Below are positions 12,247-22,630 of a stretch of DNA of 64,000 nt, one piece after another. The notes beneath the pieces were generated by a model, which was not told the DNA's origin, did no database searches, and worked only from the letters and a program-made list of their open reading frames with translations. Where the stretch lies: assembly GCF_014489615.1 (NCBI RefSeq), contig NZ_CP060825.1, positions 2,891,501-2,955,500 on the forward strand, in the 5' to 3' direction. The stretch's first letter is position 1, and every line of letters begins with the position of its first letter. Both the position numbers and the translations under genes were made by a program. The DNA is from Streptomyces genisteinicus. GTDB taxonomy: Bacteria > Actinomycetota > Actinomycetes > Streptomycetales > Streptomycetaceae.

Positions 12247-14813
12247 TCAGTCCGTGGCGATCGCGTTCAGGACGTTCATCCGGCCGGCCCGGAACGCCGG
12301 CACCAGGGCCGCGAAGAGTCCGACGAACGCCGACCCGACGAACACGGTGAGGATCGTCGGCCAGGGGATCTCCAGGACGCCCAGGCCCTCCAGGGCGAGC
12401 AGCTTCTGCGCCGAGGTGCCCCAGCCCATGCCGAGCCCGAGGCCGAGCAGGGCGCCGAAGAGGGCGATGACGACGGACTCCAGCCGGATCATGCGGCGCA
12501 GCTGGCGTCGCGACAGGCCGATCGCCCGCATCAGGCCGATCTCCCTGGTCCGCTCGACGACGGACAGGGCGAGGGTGTTCACCACGCCGAGGACGGCGAC
12601 GATGATCGCGAGCGCCAGCAGGCCGTAGACGATGTTCAGGAGCTGCCCGATCTGGTCCTTCAGGTCCTCCTTGAAGTCGGTCTGGTTCTGCACGCTGTAC
12701 TGCGGGTAGCCGGCCAGCGACTTCTTCAGCGCGGTGTACGCCTCCTTCTCCTGGCCGTCGGCCGCCTTGGCGAACATGATCATGTTCTGCGGCATCCTGT
12801 CGGCCGGGATGTAGCGGGCGGCGGTCGTGATGTTCATGTACATCGCGCCCTTGTCGATGCTCACCTCGTCCGAGGTGATGGCGGCGACCTTCAGACCGGC
12901 CGTCCTCCCGCCCGCGAAGGCGACCTCGATGGTGTCGCCGACCTTCACCCCGTGCCGCTCGGCGTAGCCGTCGCCGACGGACATCGCGTCCTCGCCGTAG
13001 GCGGCGGCGAGCTCGCCGGAGACGGTCTCGCGGCGCAGGTCCTCGGCGTACGTCGGGTCGGCGGCGACCAGCTGCTCGTCCTCGGTGACGCCGTCGGGCG
13101 CGGTGATCTTCGCGTCGACGCCCTTGTACTCGGTGACGTGGTCCAGGCCCGGTGTGCGCTCCAGGGCCTGCTGGGCCTGGGGCACGATCGGCCCCATGGT
13201 GGTGGACTGCACGATGAAGTCCGCTCCCACCGACTTGTCCAGCTCCTCGGTCGCGGAGGCGACCATCGAGGAGCCGACCACGGAGAGGCAGGCCACCAGG
13301 GCGAGGCCGATCATCAGGGCGGCGCCGGTAGCGCCGGTGCGGCGCGGGTTGCGGAGCGCGTTGCGCTCGGCCATCCGCCCGACCGGGCCGAAGATCCGCA
13401 GCACCACGGCGCTGATGGCGCGGACCACCACACCGGCGAGCAGCGGGCCGACGACGACGAAGCCGATCAGCGAGAGCACCACGCCGAGGCCGAGGTACAT
13501 CGACCCCTCGGCCGCCTTCGCCGCCCGGGTGGCGGCGAACAGCGCGGCCGCTCCGGCGGCGGTGAGCACCAGGCCGATGCCGCCGCGGATCCATCCCGCC
13601 TTCCCGTCGGCCGGCATGCCGGAGTCGCGCAGGGCCGCCATCGGCGACACCTTGCCCGCCCTGCGGGCCGGGACGTACGCGGCGAGGACGGTGACGAAGA
13701 CGCCGAGCACCAGGCCCACGACCGGCGTCGTCCACTTCACGGTGAGGTCGTCGGTGGAGAGGTTCATGCCGACCGCGGACATCATCTCCATCAGTCCGAC
13801 GGCCAGTCCCACTCCGGCGCCGACACCGGCGACCGATCCGACCAGGCCGAGCAGGAGCGCCTCGATGAGCACGGAGCGGTTGACCTGGCGGCGGCTCGAC
13901 CCGATGGCGCGCATCAGGCCGATCTCCCGGGTGCGCTGGGCGACCAGCATGGAGAAGGTGTTGACGATGAGGAAGATGCCGACGAGGAAGGCGATGCCGG
14001 CGAAGCCGAGCATGGCGTACTTCATCACGTCGAGGAAGGAGCCGACCTCCTCGCGGCCGGCGTCCGCGGCCTCCTTCGCGGTCTGGAGCTGGTACGGCTG
14101 CGACAGGGCCGAGGCGATGTCCCGCTTCAGCTCGTCGTCGCCGACCCCCGCGTCGGCGGCGACCAGGACCTGGGTGAACACGCCTTCCTCGCCGAGGAGT
14201 CCGCGCTGGGCGGTGGCGGTGTCGAAGTAGACGACCGCGGCACCGGGGTTGGTGACCGTGAACGCGGCGATGCCGGAGATGCGCGCCGTCAGGTCGCCGG
14301 TGACGGCGATGGTGCGCAGTTCGTCGCCGAGCTTCAGGCCGTGCTTGTCGGCGGTGTCGGCGTCGACCATCACCTCGGTGGGGCCGCGCGGGGCGTGGCC
14401 TGAGGTGATCTTCATCGACTTGAGGTCGTTGGCGGTCCAGTTGGAGGCGATCGTCGGGGCGCCGGTGGTGGACCCCATGTTCTCGTTCTCGGAGTTCACG
14501 ACGGTGACGCTGATGCTGACGACGGCGCCCTCGGCCGACTTCACGCCGTCGACCGCGGCGATCTCGTCGACGAGGGCGGCGGGCAGCGACTCGGGCCGGC
14601 CGTTGGCCGGCATGTCGTCCACCTCGGTGTCCTCGGGGCTGACGGTGACGTCGGCGGAGGAGGTGGCGAAGAGCTTGTCGAAGGTGGTGTTCATCGTGTC
14701 GGTGAACACCAGAGTGCCCGAGACGAAGGCGACGGACAGCAGCACGGCCACCGCCGACAGGGCCATCCGGCCCTTGTGCGCGAAGAAGTTGCGCAGGGAG
14801 GACTTGAGCACGG

Positions 14814-14817
<4 letters not shown>
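12247..14817 (-). CDS. MacB/FtsX-type ABC transporter permease
   Basis: An 856-aa inner-membrane permease. It begins with a transmembrane helix (about residues 17-38) and a large extracytoplasmic MacB core-like domain. A first FtsX domain of three helices carries the motif RTREIGLMRAIGSSRRQV. A central hydrophobic hairpin and a second extracellular domain follow, and a second FtsX domain repeats RTREIGLMRAIGLSRRQL near the C-terminus. Its ATG overlaps the ATPase stop by four bases. This family works as a mechanotransmitter or lipid/peptide exporter rather than a classical channel; the substrate is unknown. Confidence 0.93.
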
Positions 14818-15602
<785 letters not shown>

Positions 15603-15859
15603 GGTAGGTCTCCTCGTTCTTCGGTTGGCTGACGGTCCGTCGGATGCGGGGCGGGGGCGCCGCCGCGGTCACGCGTCGAGTCTTCCGGCCTGCGGCGCCC
15701 GGCGCGCTGGTGCGCGGCACCGTCTTGGTGCGGGGGTTTACCCCACCCCCGGTGGTGGTGCCCGGCCCGGGCGGCGGCCGTAAGAACAAGGTAAGGACGG
15801 GGCGGGGCCCTTCTCGTCGTCCGCCCGGACGAACGAACCCTGGTCACAGATGAGGAGTT

Positions 15860-15871
15860 GCCCCTAGGGGC
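15860..15871. promoter_or_regulatory. Perfect palindrome, possible operator
   Basis: GCCCCTAGGGGC is self-complementary over 12 bp and contains the CTAG tetramer. It lies about 145 bp before the exporter start and 260 bp before the ABC ATPase start. Confidence 0.3.
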
Positions 15872-15960
15872 TGTCCGCCTGTGGGGGGAGGGCCACTACG
15901 CCGTGAGTGCACCCTCCCGCAGCGTGAGCCTCAAGTGAGAGGGTGTCCCCCGGAAATAGG

Positions 15961-15989
15961 TGCATCGGGAAACAGATGCATCGGGAAAC
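15961..15989. repeat. Two tandem 16-bp-period copies at exporter 5' end
   Basis: TGCATCGGGAAAC occurs at 15961-15973 and 15977-15989, exactly 16 bp apart, immediately before the exporter ATG at 16005. This is consistent with side-by-side operator half-sites, but it could also be translated if the GTG at 15960 is the true start. Confidence 0.4.
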
Positions 15990-16004
15990 GATCCGGGGGG
16001 CGTC

Positions 16005-17522
16005 ATGGGAAGCACCGGCCGCACACACGAGTCCTCCGGCACGGCGGCGGCCCCGGCACGCCCCGCCGGGCGGCGGCCCGTGGTCGCCGCGCTGATGCTC
16101 GGGATGGGCCTGGCGGCACTCGACGGGACCGTGGTGTCGACCGCCGTACCCCAGATCGTCGGCGACCTGGGCGGCTTCGCCGTCTTCTCCTGGCTGTTCT
16201 CGGGCTACCTGCTGGCGGTGACCGTCACCCTGCCCGTGTACGGGAAACTGTCGGACACCTACGGACGCAAGCCCGTCCTCGTCGCCGGGATCGTGCTCTT
16301 CCTCGTCGGCTCGCTGCTGTGCGCCTTCGCCTGGAACATGGCCTCGCTCATCGCCTTCCGCGTGGTCCAGGGGCTGGGCGGCGGCGCGCTCCAGGGCACG
16401 GTCCAGACGATCGCCGCCGACCTCTACCCGCTCAAGGAGCGCCCCCGCATACAGGCCCGGCTCTCCACGGTCTGGGCGACGTCGGCGGTCGCGGGCCCGG
16501 CGGTGGGCGGCCTGCTCGCGGCCTACGCGGACTGGCGGTGGATCTTCCTGATCAACCTGCCGGTCGGCGCCGTCGCCCTCTGGCTCGTCGTCAAACACTT
16601 CACGGAGCCGTCCCGGCCCCGGCCGGAGGTCCGCGCCCGGCTGGACTGGCCCGGCGCGCTGCTCGTCTTCATGGCCACCGCCCTGCTGCTGACGGCGCTC
16701 GTGCAGGGCGGCATCGCGTGGCCCTGGGGCTCGGCCCCCTCCCTGGCACTGCTCGGCGGCAGCGCCGTCCTGATCGCCGCGACCGTCTTCGTCGAACGCC
16801 GGGCCGCGGAACCGATCATTCCCGGCTGGGTGTGGCGCCGCCGGACCATCGCCGCGGTCAACCTGGCCCTCGGCGCGCTCGGCCTGCTGATGGTCGCGCC
16901 GACCGTCTTCCTCCCCACGTACGCCCAGTCGGTCCTCGGACTCGGCCCCGTCGCCGCCGGGTTCGTGCTGTCGGTGATGACGCTGAGCTGGCCGGTCAGC
17001 GCCGCCCTGTCGCAGCACGTCTACAACCGCATCGGCTTCCGGTGGACGGCCGTCATCGGGATCGGCTGCGCGCTGCTGATCCTGGCGGCCTTCCCGCTGC
17101 TGCCCTATCCGGGCGCGGCGTGGCAGCCCGCCCTGCTGATGCTGCTGCTCGGCGCGGCGCTCGGCCTGTTCCAGCTGCCGCTCATCGTGGGCGTGCAGTC
17201 CACGGTCGGCTGGTCGGAACGGGGCACGACGACGGCGTCGGTGCTCTTCTGCCGCCAGGTCGGCCAGTCGCTGGGCGCGGCGCTGTTCGGCGCCGTCGCC
17301 AACGCGGTCCTGGTCTCCCGGCTCGGCGGCGGCGACCTCGACTCGGTCGCCCGCACCCTGGACGGACCCGGCGGGACCGCGGGCGCCGACACCCTGCGCC
17401 GCGCGGTGGACGCCGCCGTGGACCACGTCTACGCGGGCGCGGCGGCGGCGGCCGGACTGGCGCTGCTGGTCCTGCTGTTCGTCGCGCCGAAACGCTTCCC
17501 GGTCCGCACGGACGGGGACTGA
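16005..17522 (+). CDS. MFS drug exporter, DHA2 (EmrB/QacA) family
   Basis: A 505-aa integral membrane protein with about 14 hydrophobic helices. The first helix carries the DHA2 signature around LDGTVVSTAVPQIVGDL, and the loop 2-3 motif A is GKLSDTYGRKPV. This family exports cationic drugs and antibiotics using the proton gradient. ATG 16005 is preferred because the preceding 15 codons from GTG 15960 are made of the tandem repeat. It is monocistronic and divergent from the ABC operon. The substrate is unknown. Confidence 0.93.
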   Translation: MGSTGRTHESSGTAAAPARPAGRRPVVAALMLGMGLAALDGTVVSTAVPQIVGDLGGFAVFSWLFSGYLLAVTVTLPVYGKLSDTYGRKPVLVAGIVLFLVGSLLCAFAWNMASLIAFRVVQGLGGGALQGTVQTIAADLYPLKERPRIQARLSTVWATSAVAGPAVGGLLAAYADWRWIFLINLPVGAVALWLVVKHFTEPSRPRPEVRARLDWPGALLVFMATALLLTALVQGGIAWPWGSAPSLALLGGSAVLIAATVFVERRAAEPIIPGWVWRRRTIAAVNLALGALGLLMVAPTVFLPTYAQSVLGLGPVAAGFVLSVMTLSWPVSAALSQHVYNRIGFRWTAVIGIGCALLILAAFPLLPYPGAAWQPALLMLLLGAALGLFQLPLIVGVQSTVGWSERGTTTASVLFCRQVGQSLGAALFGAVANAVLVSRLGGGDLDSVARTLDGPGGTAGADTLRRAVDAAVDHVYAGAAAAAGLALLVLLFVAPKRFPVRTDGD

Positions 17523-17857
17523 GCGCACGTTCAAGCGCCGACCCCCGGGGCGGTGGGGCGGGGCAGCGCCCCGGCGACGGGACCGGGCCCGCGGCGAGGC
17601 GGCCCTCGCGCGGCTCGGCCGCGCCCCTCGCACCCCGTCCCGCCTGCGACGACGGCGCGGCGGAGCGTGACGGCGAGGGACACAACCGGACGGGCCGCGC
17701 GAAGCGGTCCGCGTGGGACCGCTCCCGCACAGGATCGTCACCGAACCGACATACCGTACGGTCGGTAACCCCTTACGACATCCGCTACCGGTAAGTAACG
17801 TACGCGGACCACCAGCGCCACCCGCCCCGTCCCCGATGGGCGGCAAGGAGCAGCACG
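17523..17857. other. 335-bp intergenic region before the symporter operon
   Basis: No gene seen. The first 200 bp are GC-rich without strong structure. The last 110 bp are less GC-rich and contain two short palindromes at 17753-17762 and 17786-17793, likely part of the promoter of the DUF485/symporter pair. Confidence 0.55.
17753..17793. promoter_or_regulatory. Two palindromes upstream of symporter operon
   Basis: ACCGTACGGT (17753-17762) is a perfect palindrome flanked by partial symmetry (ccgac...gtcgg). TACCGGTA (17786-17793) is a second perfect palindrome 33 bp further on. They are TetR-operator-like, but no TetR gene is adjacent. Confidence 0.35.
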
Positions 17858-18391
17858 ATGTCGTACCACCACGCGTTCCCCGAACCGCCCCCTCCCCCGC
17901 GCCCCCGGCCGGACGGCCGCCACCGGCAGCCCGGCGCCACCGCCCACCGGGACCGGTACGGGCAGCAGCACTGGGGAGCACCGTCCTACGCCGACGACCC
18001 CGCCCACGGATGGGACGACGACGCCCACCGGCCAGACCCCGCGCCCGCCGCACCGGCCGCCGACGACGACCGGCGGGAGATCCGCCGCCTCGGCAGCGCC
18101 TACCGCCGCCTGCGCCGCGTCGCCACCCTCACCGCGCTCGGCTACTTCGTGCTCTACCTCCTGCTGTCCGGCTACGCACCGGACCTGATGACCGGCCGGA
18201 TCAGCGGCGGTCTGACCACCGGCGTCCTCCTCGGCCTGATCCAGCTGCCCGTCGCCCTCGCCGCCATCGCCGTCTACGAGCGCATCGCCCGCCGCCGCGT
18301 CGACCCGCTCGCCGCGGCCGTCCGCGACCGGGCCGAGGCCACCGCGGCCGCCCGCGCCTCCCGCCGGCCGACGGGAGGCGCCCGCGCATGA
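17858..18391 (+). CDS. DUF485 membrane protein
   Basis: A 177-aa protein with AAGGAG seven bases before its ATG. The first 70 residues are Pro/His/Asp-rich and probably cytosolic. A short helix (DRREIRRLGSAYRRLRR) then leads into two transmembrane segments at about 90-108 and 120-142, the DUF485 core. DUF485 proteins are usually encoded just upstream of actP-type symporters, as here, where the stop overlaps the symporter ATG. It probably assists or regulates the symporter. Confidence 0.88.
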   Translation: MSYHHAFPEPPPPPRPRPDGRHRQPGATAHRDRYGQQHWGAPSYADDPAHGWDDDAHRPDPAPAAPAADDDRREIRRLGSAYRRLRRVATLTALGYFVLYLLLSGYAPDLMTGRISGGLTTGVLLGLIQLPVALAAIAVYERIARRRVDPLAAAVRDRAEATAAARASRRPTGGARA

Positions 18392-20004
18392 ACGGCTTCA
18401 GCTCCGACGCCCAGACCATGTCGCTGATCGCGTTCATCGCGGTCATCACCGTCACGCTCCTGCTCTGCGTGATGACCGGCCCCGACCGCGACGACCTCGG
18501 CGAGTTCTACACCGGCTACCGCTCGCTCTCCCCCGTGCAGAGCGGACTCGCCATCGCCGGCGACTACATCTCCGCCGGCACCGTGCTCGGCACCATCGGC
18601 ATCATCGCCCTGCTCGGCTACGACGGCCTCTCGCTCGCCCTCAGCACCGTGCTCTCCCTCGTCCTGATGATGTTCCTGCTCGCCGAACCCCTGCGGAACG
18701 CGGGCCGGTTCACCATGGGCGACGTCCTCACCCGCCGCACCCCCGGTCCCGCCGTGCGGATCACCTCGTCCGCCGTCACCCTCACCGCGCTGCTGCCGCT
18801 GGTCGTCTTCCAGCTCGCCGGGGCGGGCGACCTGCTCGCCGTCGTCCTCGGCTTCCACGCCGACGGGTTCAAGACGGGGTCCATCGTCTTCCTCGGCCTG
18901 CTGATGATCGCCTACGCCGCCATCGGCGGCATGAAGGGCACCGCGTTCATCCAGATCGTCAAGACCGTCGTGCTGCTCGGCGCCTCCACCGCCGTCGCCG
19001 TACTCCTGCTGGAGCGCTTCGACTTCAGCCTCGGCGGCCTGCTCGCGGCCGCCGAGCGGGGCAGCGGCGCCGGTGACGCCTATCTGACCGCCGGGCTCCA
19101 GTTCGGCGGCGACCAGATCGACATGATCAGCGCCCAGCTGACCGTCGTCCTCGGCGCCGCCGTCCTGCCCCACATCACCATGCGCATGTTCACCGCCCGC
19201 AGCGCACGGGCCGTCCGCCGGTCCATGTCCTGGGCCGTGTCGACCGTCGTCGTGACCTGCCTGCTGCTCGCCGTGATCGGCTTCGGCGCCGCCGCCGTCG
19301 TCGGGCACCAGGGCCTCGTCGCGGCCGACCCGCAGGGCAAGAGCGCCTTCCTGATGGTCACCCAGGCCCTGCTCGGCTCCGACCCCGGCCCGCTCGGGTC
19401 GCTCCTGTTCACCGGTGTGGCGACCGCCGTCTTCCTCACCCTGCTCGCCTCCGTCGCCGGCATCACCCTGGCCTGCGCCAACAGCCTCGCCCACGACCTC
19501 GTCGCCCACGGGCTGCGCAGGGTGCGGCCCAGCCACGCCACGGAGATGGCCGTCGCGCGGGGCGCGGCCGCCGGCGTCGGACTCGTCGCCCTGGCCGTCG
19601 CGGCCGGCGCACGGCACCTCAACCTCCAGGCCCTGCTGATGCTCTCCTTCTGCATCGGCGCGTCCGCCGTCGCCCCGGCACTCGTCTACAGCCTCTTCTG
19701 GCGCCGCTACTCGCGCACCGGACTGCTGTGGACCCTGATCACCGGCACCGTCTCGGCCCTGGTCCTCATGACCGGCACCGACCTGGTCTCCGGCTCACCG
19801 CAGGCCGTCTTCCCCGACGCCGGATTCAACTGGTTCCCGTACACCACGACCGGACTCGTCTCCGTCCCGCTCGGCTTCGCCGCGGGCCTGCTCGGCACCG
19901 TGCTCTCCGAACGCCGGGGCGGTACGGGCGCCGAACGCCTGCGGTACGAGGAGGTCGAACCCGTCCTCCTGGCAGGCGCGACCACCGCCGACCGGACGGC
20001 CTGA
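18388..20004 (+). CDS. Sodium:solute symporter, ActP-like
   Basis: A 538-aa transporter of the SSS family with about 13 hydrophobic helices. Typical segments include FYTGYRSLSPVQSGLAIAGDYISAG near the N-terminus and TRRTPGPAVR in the first loops. Coupling to DUF485 (ATGA overlap) is the arrangement of cation/acetate symporters, so short carboxylates such as acetate are the likely substrates. No acs gene is adjacent. A 20-bp hairpin terminator follows. Confidence 0.87.
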   Translation: MNGFSSDAQTMSLIAFIAVITVTLLLCVMTGPDRDDLGEFYTGYRSLSPVQSGLAIAGDYISAGTVLGTIGIIALLGYDGLSLALSTVLSLVLMMFLLAEPLRNAGRFTMGDVLTRRTPGPAVRITSSAVTLTALLPLVVFQLAGAGDLLAVVLGFHADGFKTGSIVFLGLLMIAYAAIGGMKGTAFIQIVKTVVLLGASTAVAVLLLERFDFSLGGLLAAAERGSGAGDAYLTAGLQFGGDQIDMISAQLTVVLGAAVLPHITMRMFTARSARAVRRSMSWAVSTVVVTCLLLAVIGFGAAAVVGHQGLVAADPQGKSAFLMVTQALLGSDPGPLGSLLFTGVATAVFLTLLASVAGITLACANSLAHDLVAHGLRRVRPSHATEMAVARGAAAGVGLVALAVAAGARHLNLQALLMLSFCIGASAVAPALVYSLFWRRYSRTGLLWTLITGTVSALVLMTGTDLVSGSPQAVFPDAGFNWFPYTTTGLVSVPLGFAAGLLGTVLSERRGGTGAERLRYEEVEPVLLAGATTADRTA

Positions 20005-20065
20005 CACGGGACCGGGCCGGACGGCACCGCGCGACCAGGGGCCCGGGACCCGGGACCGGACGCGC

Positions 20066-20110
20066 GCGGGGCGCCCCGCGGGAGACCTTCTCTCCCGCGG
20101 GGCGCCCCGC
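20066..20110. terminator. Strong bidirectional terminator
   Basis: Perfect 20-bp inverted repeat, 20066-20085 with 20091-20110, around a 5-nt loop. It separates the convergent symporter and SUKH-4 genes. Confidence 0.8.
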
Positions 20111-20166
20111 GGCCGCTCCGGCGCCCGCCGCCACGGACGGGCCCGTACCTCAGAGCAGCACGTACC

Positions 20167-22623
20167 TCAGAGCAGCCCGTCCCACATCTGCTCCAGCAGG
20201 ACCGACCACCAGCTCTCCGGCGACGACAGCGCCGCCGGGTCGAGCGCGGCGAGCTGGGCCTGGAAGTCGACCGTCCAGCGCCCCGCCTGCTCCGGCGTCA
20301 GCCCGTACCGCAGCCGCCACATGCGCCCCAGCAGCGCCATGCAGCGCACGAACTCCGGCAGACCGGTGTTCACGAACTGCGGCGCCACCGGCTGCCCGCC
20401 GGGACCGGCCTCCACCGGCACCGCGACGATGTGCGCCGTCCCGTACTGGACGCAGATCGCCCGCCCGAAGTCACTGCCCAGCACCAGGTACGACCCGGCG
20501 TCCGCGGCCGGCTGCACCTGCCGCTGCGCCGCCAGCTCCGCGAGCGTCGGCACCACCGGCTGCGCCGGCTGCGCCCAGAAGAACGGGTTGAAGTCACCCG
20601 GCAGCCCCGCCCACACCAGGGTCGCCGCCACGATCTCCGGCACACCCTGGCGCGACACGGCCCGCTGGTCGAAACGGCACAGCCCCTGCGGACCGAACGC
20701 CCCCAGCAGCTCCTGCGCCACACCCTCCGGCGGCAGCGGCGGCGCGGGCGGCACCTGCGGCAGCGGCGCACGCACCGGCGCAGGCCGCGCGGGACCGTCC
20801 GCCACCTGATGCAACTCGCCCTGATGGGCCAGCAGTTGCTGCATCCCCTGCTGACGCGACGCGTGATCGGTCCCGTAGGGGGCGATCGACGTGATCCGCG
20901 CCTGCGGGAACGTCTCACGGATCATCCGCGCACAGTACGCACCCGGCAGCTCGCACGACTCCAGCTCCGTGTGCAGCTCCAGCACCTGCTGCGGCGGCAC
21001 GTTCAGCCCGCGCAGCTCGTGCAGGATCTGCCACTCGGGATGCGGCGTGCCCGGCGCCGAACGGCGGATCAGCTGCGCCTCGGAACCGTCCGGAGCCCGG
21101 TACCGCAGCACCGCCTGGTAGCCCGGACCCACCGTCGGCAGCCCGGAGGGCTGCTGCGGATAGCCGTAGGCCGGCGGCTGCCCGGGGTGCGGCGCTTTCG
21201 GCACCGGACCGGGGAGACCGGGCGGCTGCGGCGCGTTCGGCACCGGACCGGGAGGACCGGGCGGCTGCGGCGCACCCGGACCCATCTGGGCCGGACCGGC
21301 GAGCATCGTCGCCGCGTGGTGCACCCCGCCCGCGCCGGGCGGCGTCGACCCCGGCGGCGGCGTCGACCCCGGCGCGGGCGGCGGACCGGGAGGACCCGGA
21401 GGCTGCGGCGCACCCGGACCCATCTGCGACGGATCCGCCAGCATCGTCGCCGCGTGGTTCATCCCCCCGCCCGGCGGCGGCGTGGACCCCGGCGCGGGCG
21501 GCGGACCGGGAGGACCCGGAGGACCGGACTGCGGCGTCAGCTGCGTCGGCAGGTACCCGCCCGCCGGCGCACCCGGCGCACCGGGCCCCGAGGCGGGCGG
21601 CGGCGTGGCGCCCGGCCGCGCGCCGGGCGTGCCCGGCGCACCCGGCGGCGGCGGAGGCGTCGCCCCGCCCGCGGCGCCCCGCGCCCCGCGCGGCGGCCGC
21701 ACGGCCTTGCTCGTCGCCGCGTCCGCGATGTCGGCATCGCCCCGGGGCGTGAGACCGGGCGGCGGAGTGGCGTCCGCGGTCGGCGCGTCGGGCGGCGGCG
21801 TCCCCCGGCCGAGCGCCGGGGACACCGCCGTGGGCGGCAGCGCACTGCCGCCCGACATCAGCGCCGTCGGCGCGTCGGCACTCACCGACGGCGGCGGCGG
21901 CGTGTCCGAGGTCAGCGGCGGAGCGAACACCGTCGCCGGCAGGGGCACCGACGCGTCGCCCCCGTCCCCCGCACTGGTGTCCGTCCAGCCCGTGCCGCCC
22001 GACGAACCGGCGGGCACCCCGTCGGACGCCGTCGGCTCGTGGTCGTCGGCACCCGAGTCCGGCCACACCGGCGCGTCACCCGCACCGGAATCCCCCGCCG
22101 CGGGCCACGCCCCGGCCGCCGCGCCCGGAGCCGCGGCGGAAGCAGGGGCAGCGCCCGGAGCCGGGGTCGCACCCGGAGCCGCGGCAGCGTCACCCGGAGC
22201 ACCCCCGGCCGGCTCCCCGGCCAGGGAACGGTCCCGGCGATCGGGAATGCCCAGCCGGTCGGCCGCCTCCTGCAACCACTCCGGCGGACTCAGCAGGAAC
22301 GACGTCTGATTCAGATCGATACGCTGCGGCGCCTCGCCCGACGCGGGCGCCACGGCCTCGGCCCGCGCCCCGTACTCCTCCTCGTACCGGCGGATCACCT
22401 CACCCACCGGCAGCCCCGGCCACAGCGTCGCCTCACCGCTGTCCCGCGCGATCACCAGCCGCTGCTGCCCGCCGTCCGACCGCGCACCGCCCTCGCGGTC
22501 CTCCGCCCAGACCACGAACCCCAGCTCGAACTCACGCACCCGCACCTCACGGTGCTGATACGCCGGCACATCGCCGTTCACCCACTCCTCGGCGCGCTCC
22601 TGCGCCTGCGCGAACGTCACCAT
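20167..22623 (-). CDS. Imm35-like / deaminase-like / SUKH-4 fusion protein
   Basis: An 818-aa protein with no signal peptide. Residues 1-85 (MVTFAQAQERAEEW...VREFELGFVVW...RDSGEATLWPGLP) resemble the Imm35/YrhB immunity fold. Residues about 130-490 are a Pro/Gly/Ala linker with repeated GPPGPPPAPGSTPPPG blocks. Residues 494-585 carry deaminase-like zinc motifs: HPE at 528-530, then TELESC...YC with cysteines at 557 and 564, as in XOO_2897-type deaminases of toxins. Residues about 640-818 match SUKH-4 (SYLVLGSDFG...GLPEFVRC...SSPESWWSVLLEQMWDG). It lies 7 bp downstream of the WHH/SUKH gene. The function is inferred from domains only. Confidence 0.75.
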   Translation of the reverse strand: MVTFAQAQERAEEWVNGDVPAYQHREVRVREFELGFVVWAEDREGGARSDGGQQRLVIARDSGEATLWPGLPVGEVIRRYEEEYGARAEAVAPASGEAPQRIDLNQTSFLLSPPEWLQEAADRLGIPDRRDRSLAGEPAGGAPGDAAAAPGATPAPGAAPASAAAPGAAAGAWPAAGDSGAGDAPVWPDSGADDHEPTASDGVPAGSSGGTGWTDTSAGDGGDASVPLPATVFAPPLTSDTPPPPSVSADAPTALMSGGSALPPTAVSPALGRGTPPPDAPTADATPPPGLTPRGDADIADAATSKAVRPPRGARGAAGGATPPPPPGAPGTPGARPGATPPPASGPGAPGAPAGGYLPTQLTPQSGPPGPPGPPPAPGSTPPPGGGMNHAATMLADPSQMGPGAPQPPGPPGPPPAPGSTPPPGSTPPGAGGVHHAATMLAGPAQMGPGAPQPPGPPGPVPNAPQPPGLPGPVPKAPHPGQPPAYGYPQQPSGLPTVGPGYQAVLRYRAPDGSEAQLIRRSAPGTPHPEWQILHELRGLNVPPQQVLELHTELESCELPGAYCARMIRETFPQARITSIAPYGTDHASRQQGMQQLLAHQGELHQVADGPARPAPVRAPLPQVPPAPPLPPEGVAQELLGAFGPQGLCRFDQRAVSRQGVPEIVAATLVWAGLPGDFNPFFWAQPAQPVVPTLAELAAQRQVQPAADAGSYLVLGSDFGRAICVQYGTAHIVAVPVEAGPGGQPVAPQFVNTGLPEFVRCMALLGRMWRLRYGLTPEQAGRWTVDFQAQLAALDPAALSSPESWWSVLLEQMWDGLL

Positions 22624-22630
22624 CCGACTC

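Larger units (their letters stand above)
15603..16004. other. 402-bp divergent promoter region (ABC operon / MFS exporter)
   Basis: Lies between two divergent transport loci and encodes nothing convincing. It contains a perfect 12-bp palindrome and a pair of tandem repeats just before the exporter start, both listed separately. No regulator gene is adjacent, so any repressor acting here is encoded elsewhere. Confidence 0.6.

Noticed and set aside
18388..20004. Firm call as acetate permease ActP
   Set aside because: Only the DUF485 linkage supports acetate; other carboxylates are equally possible, so the gene symbol was left empty.
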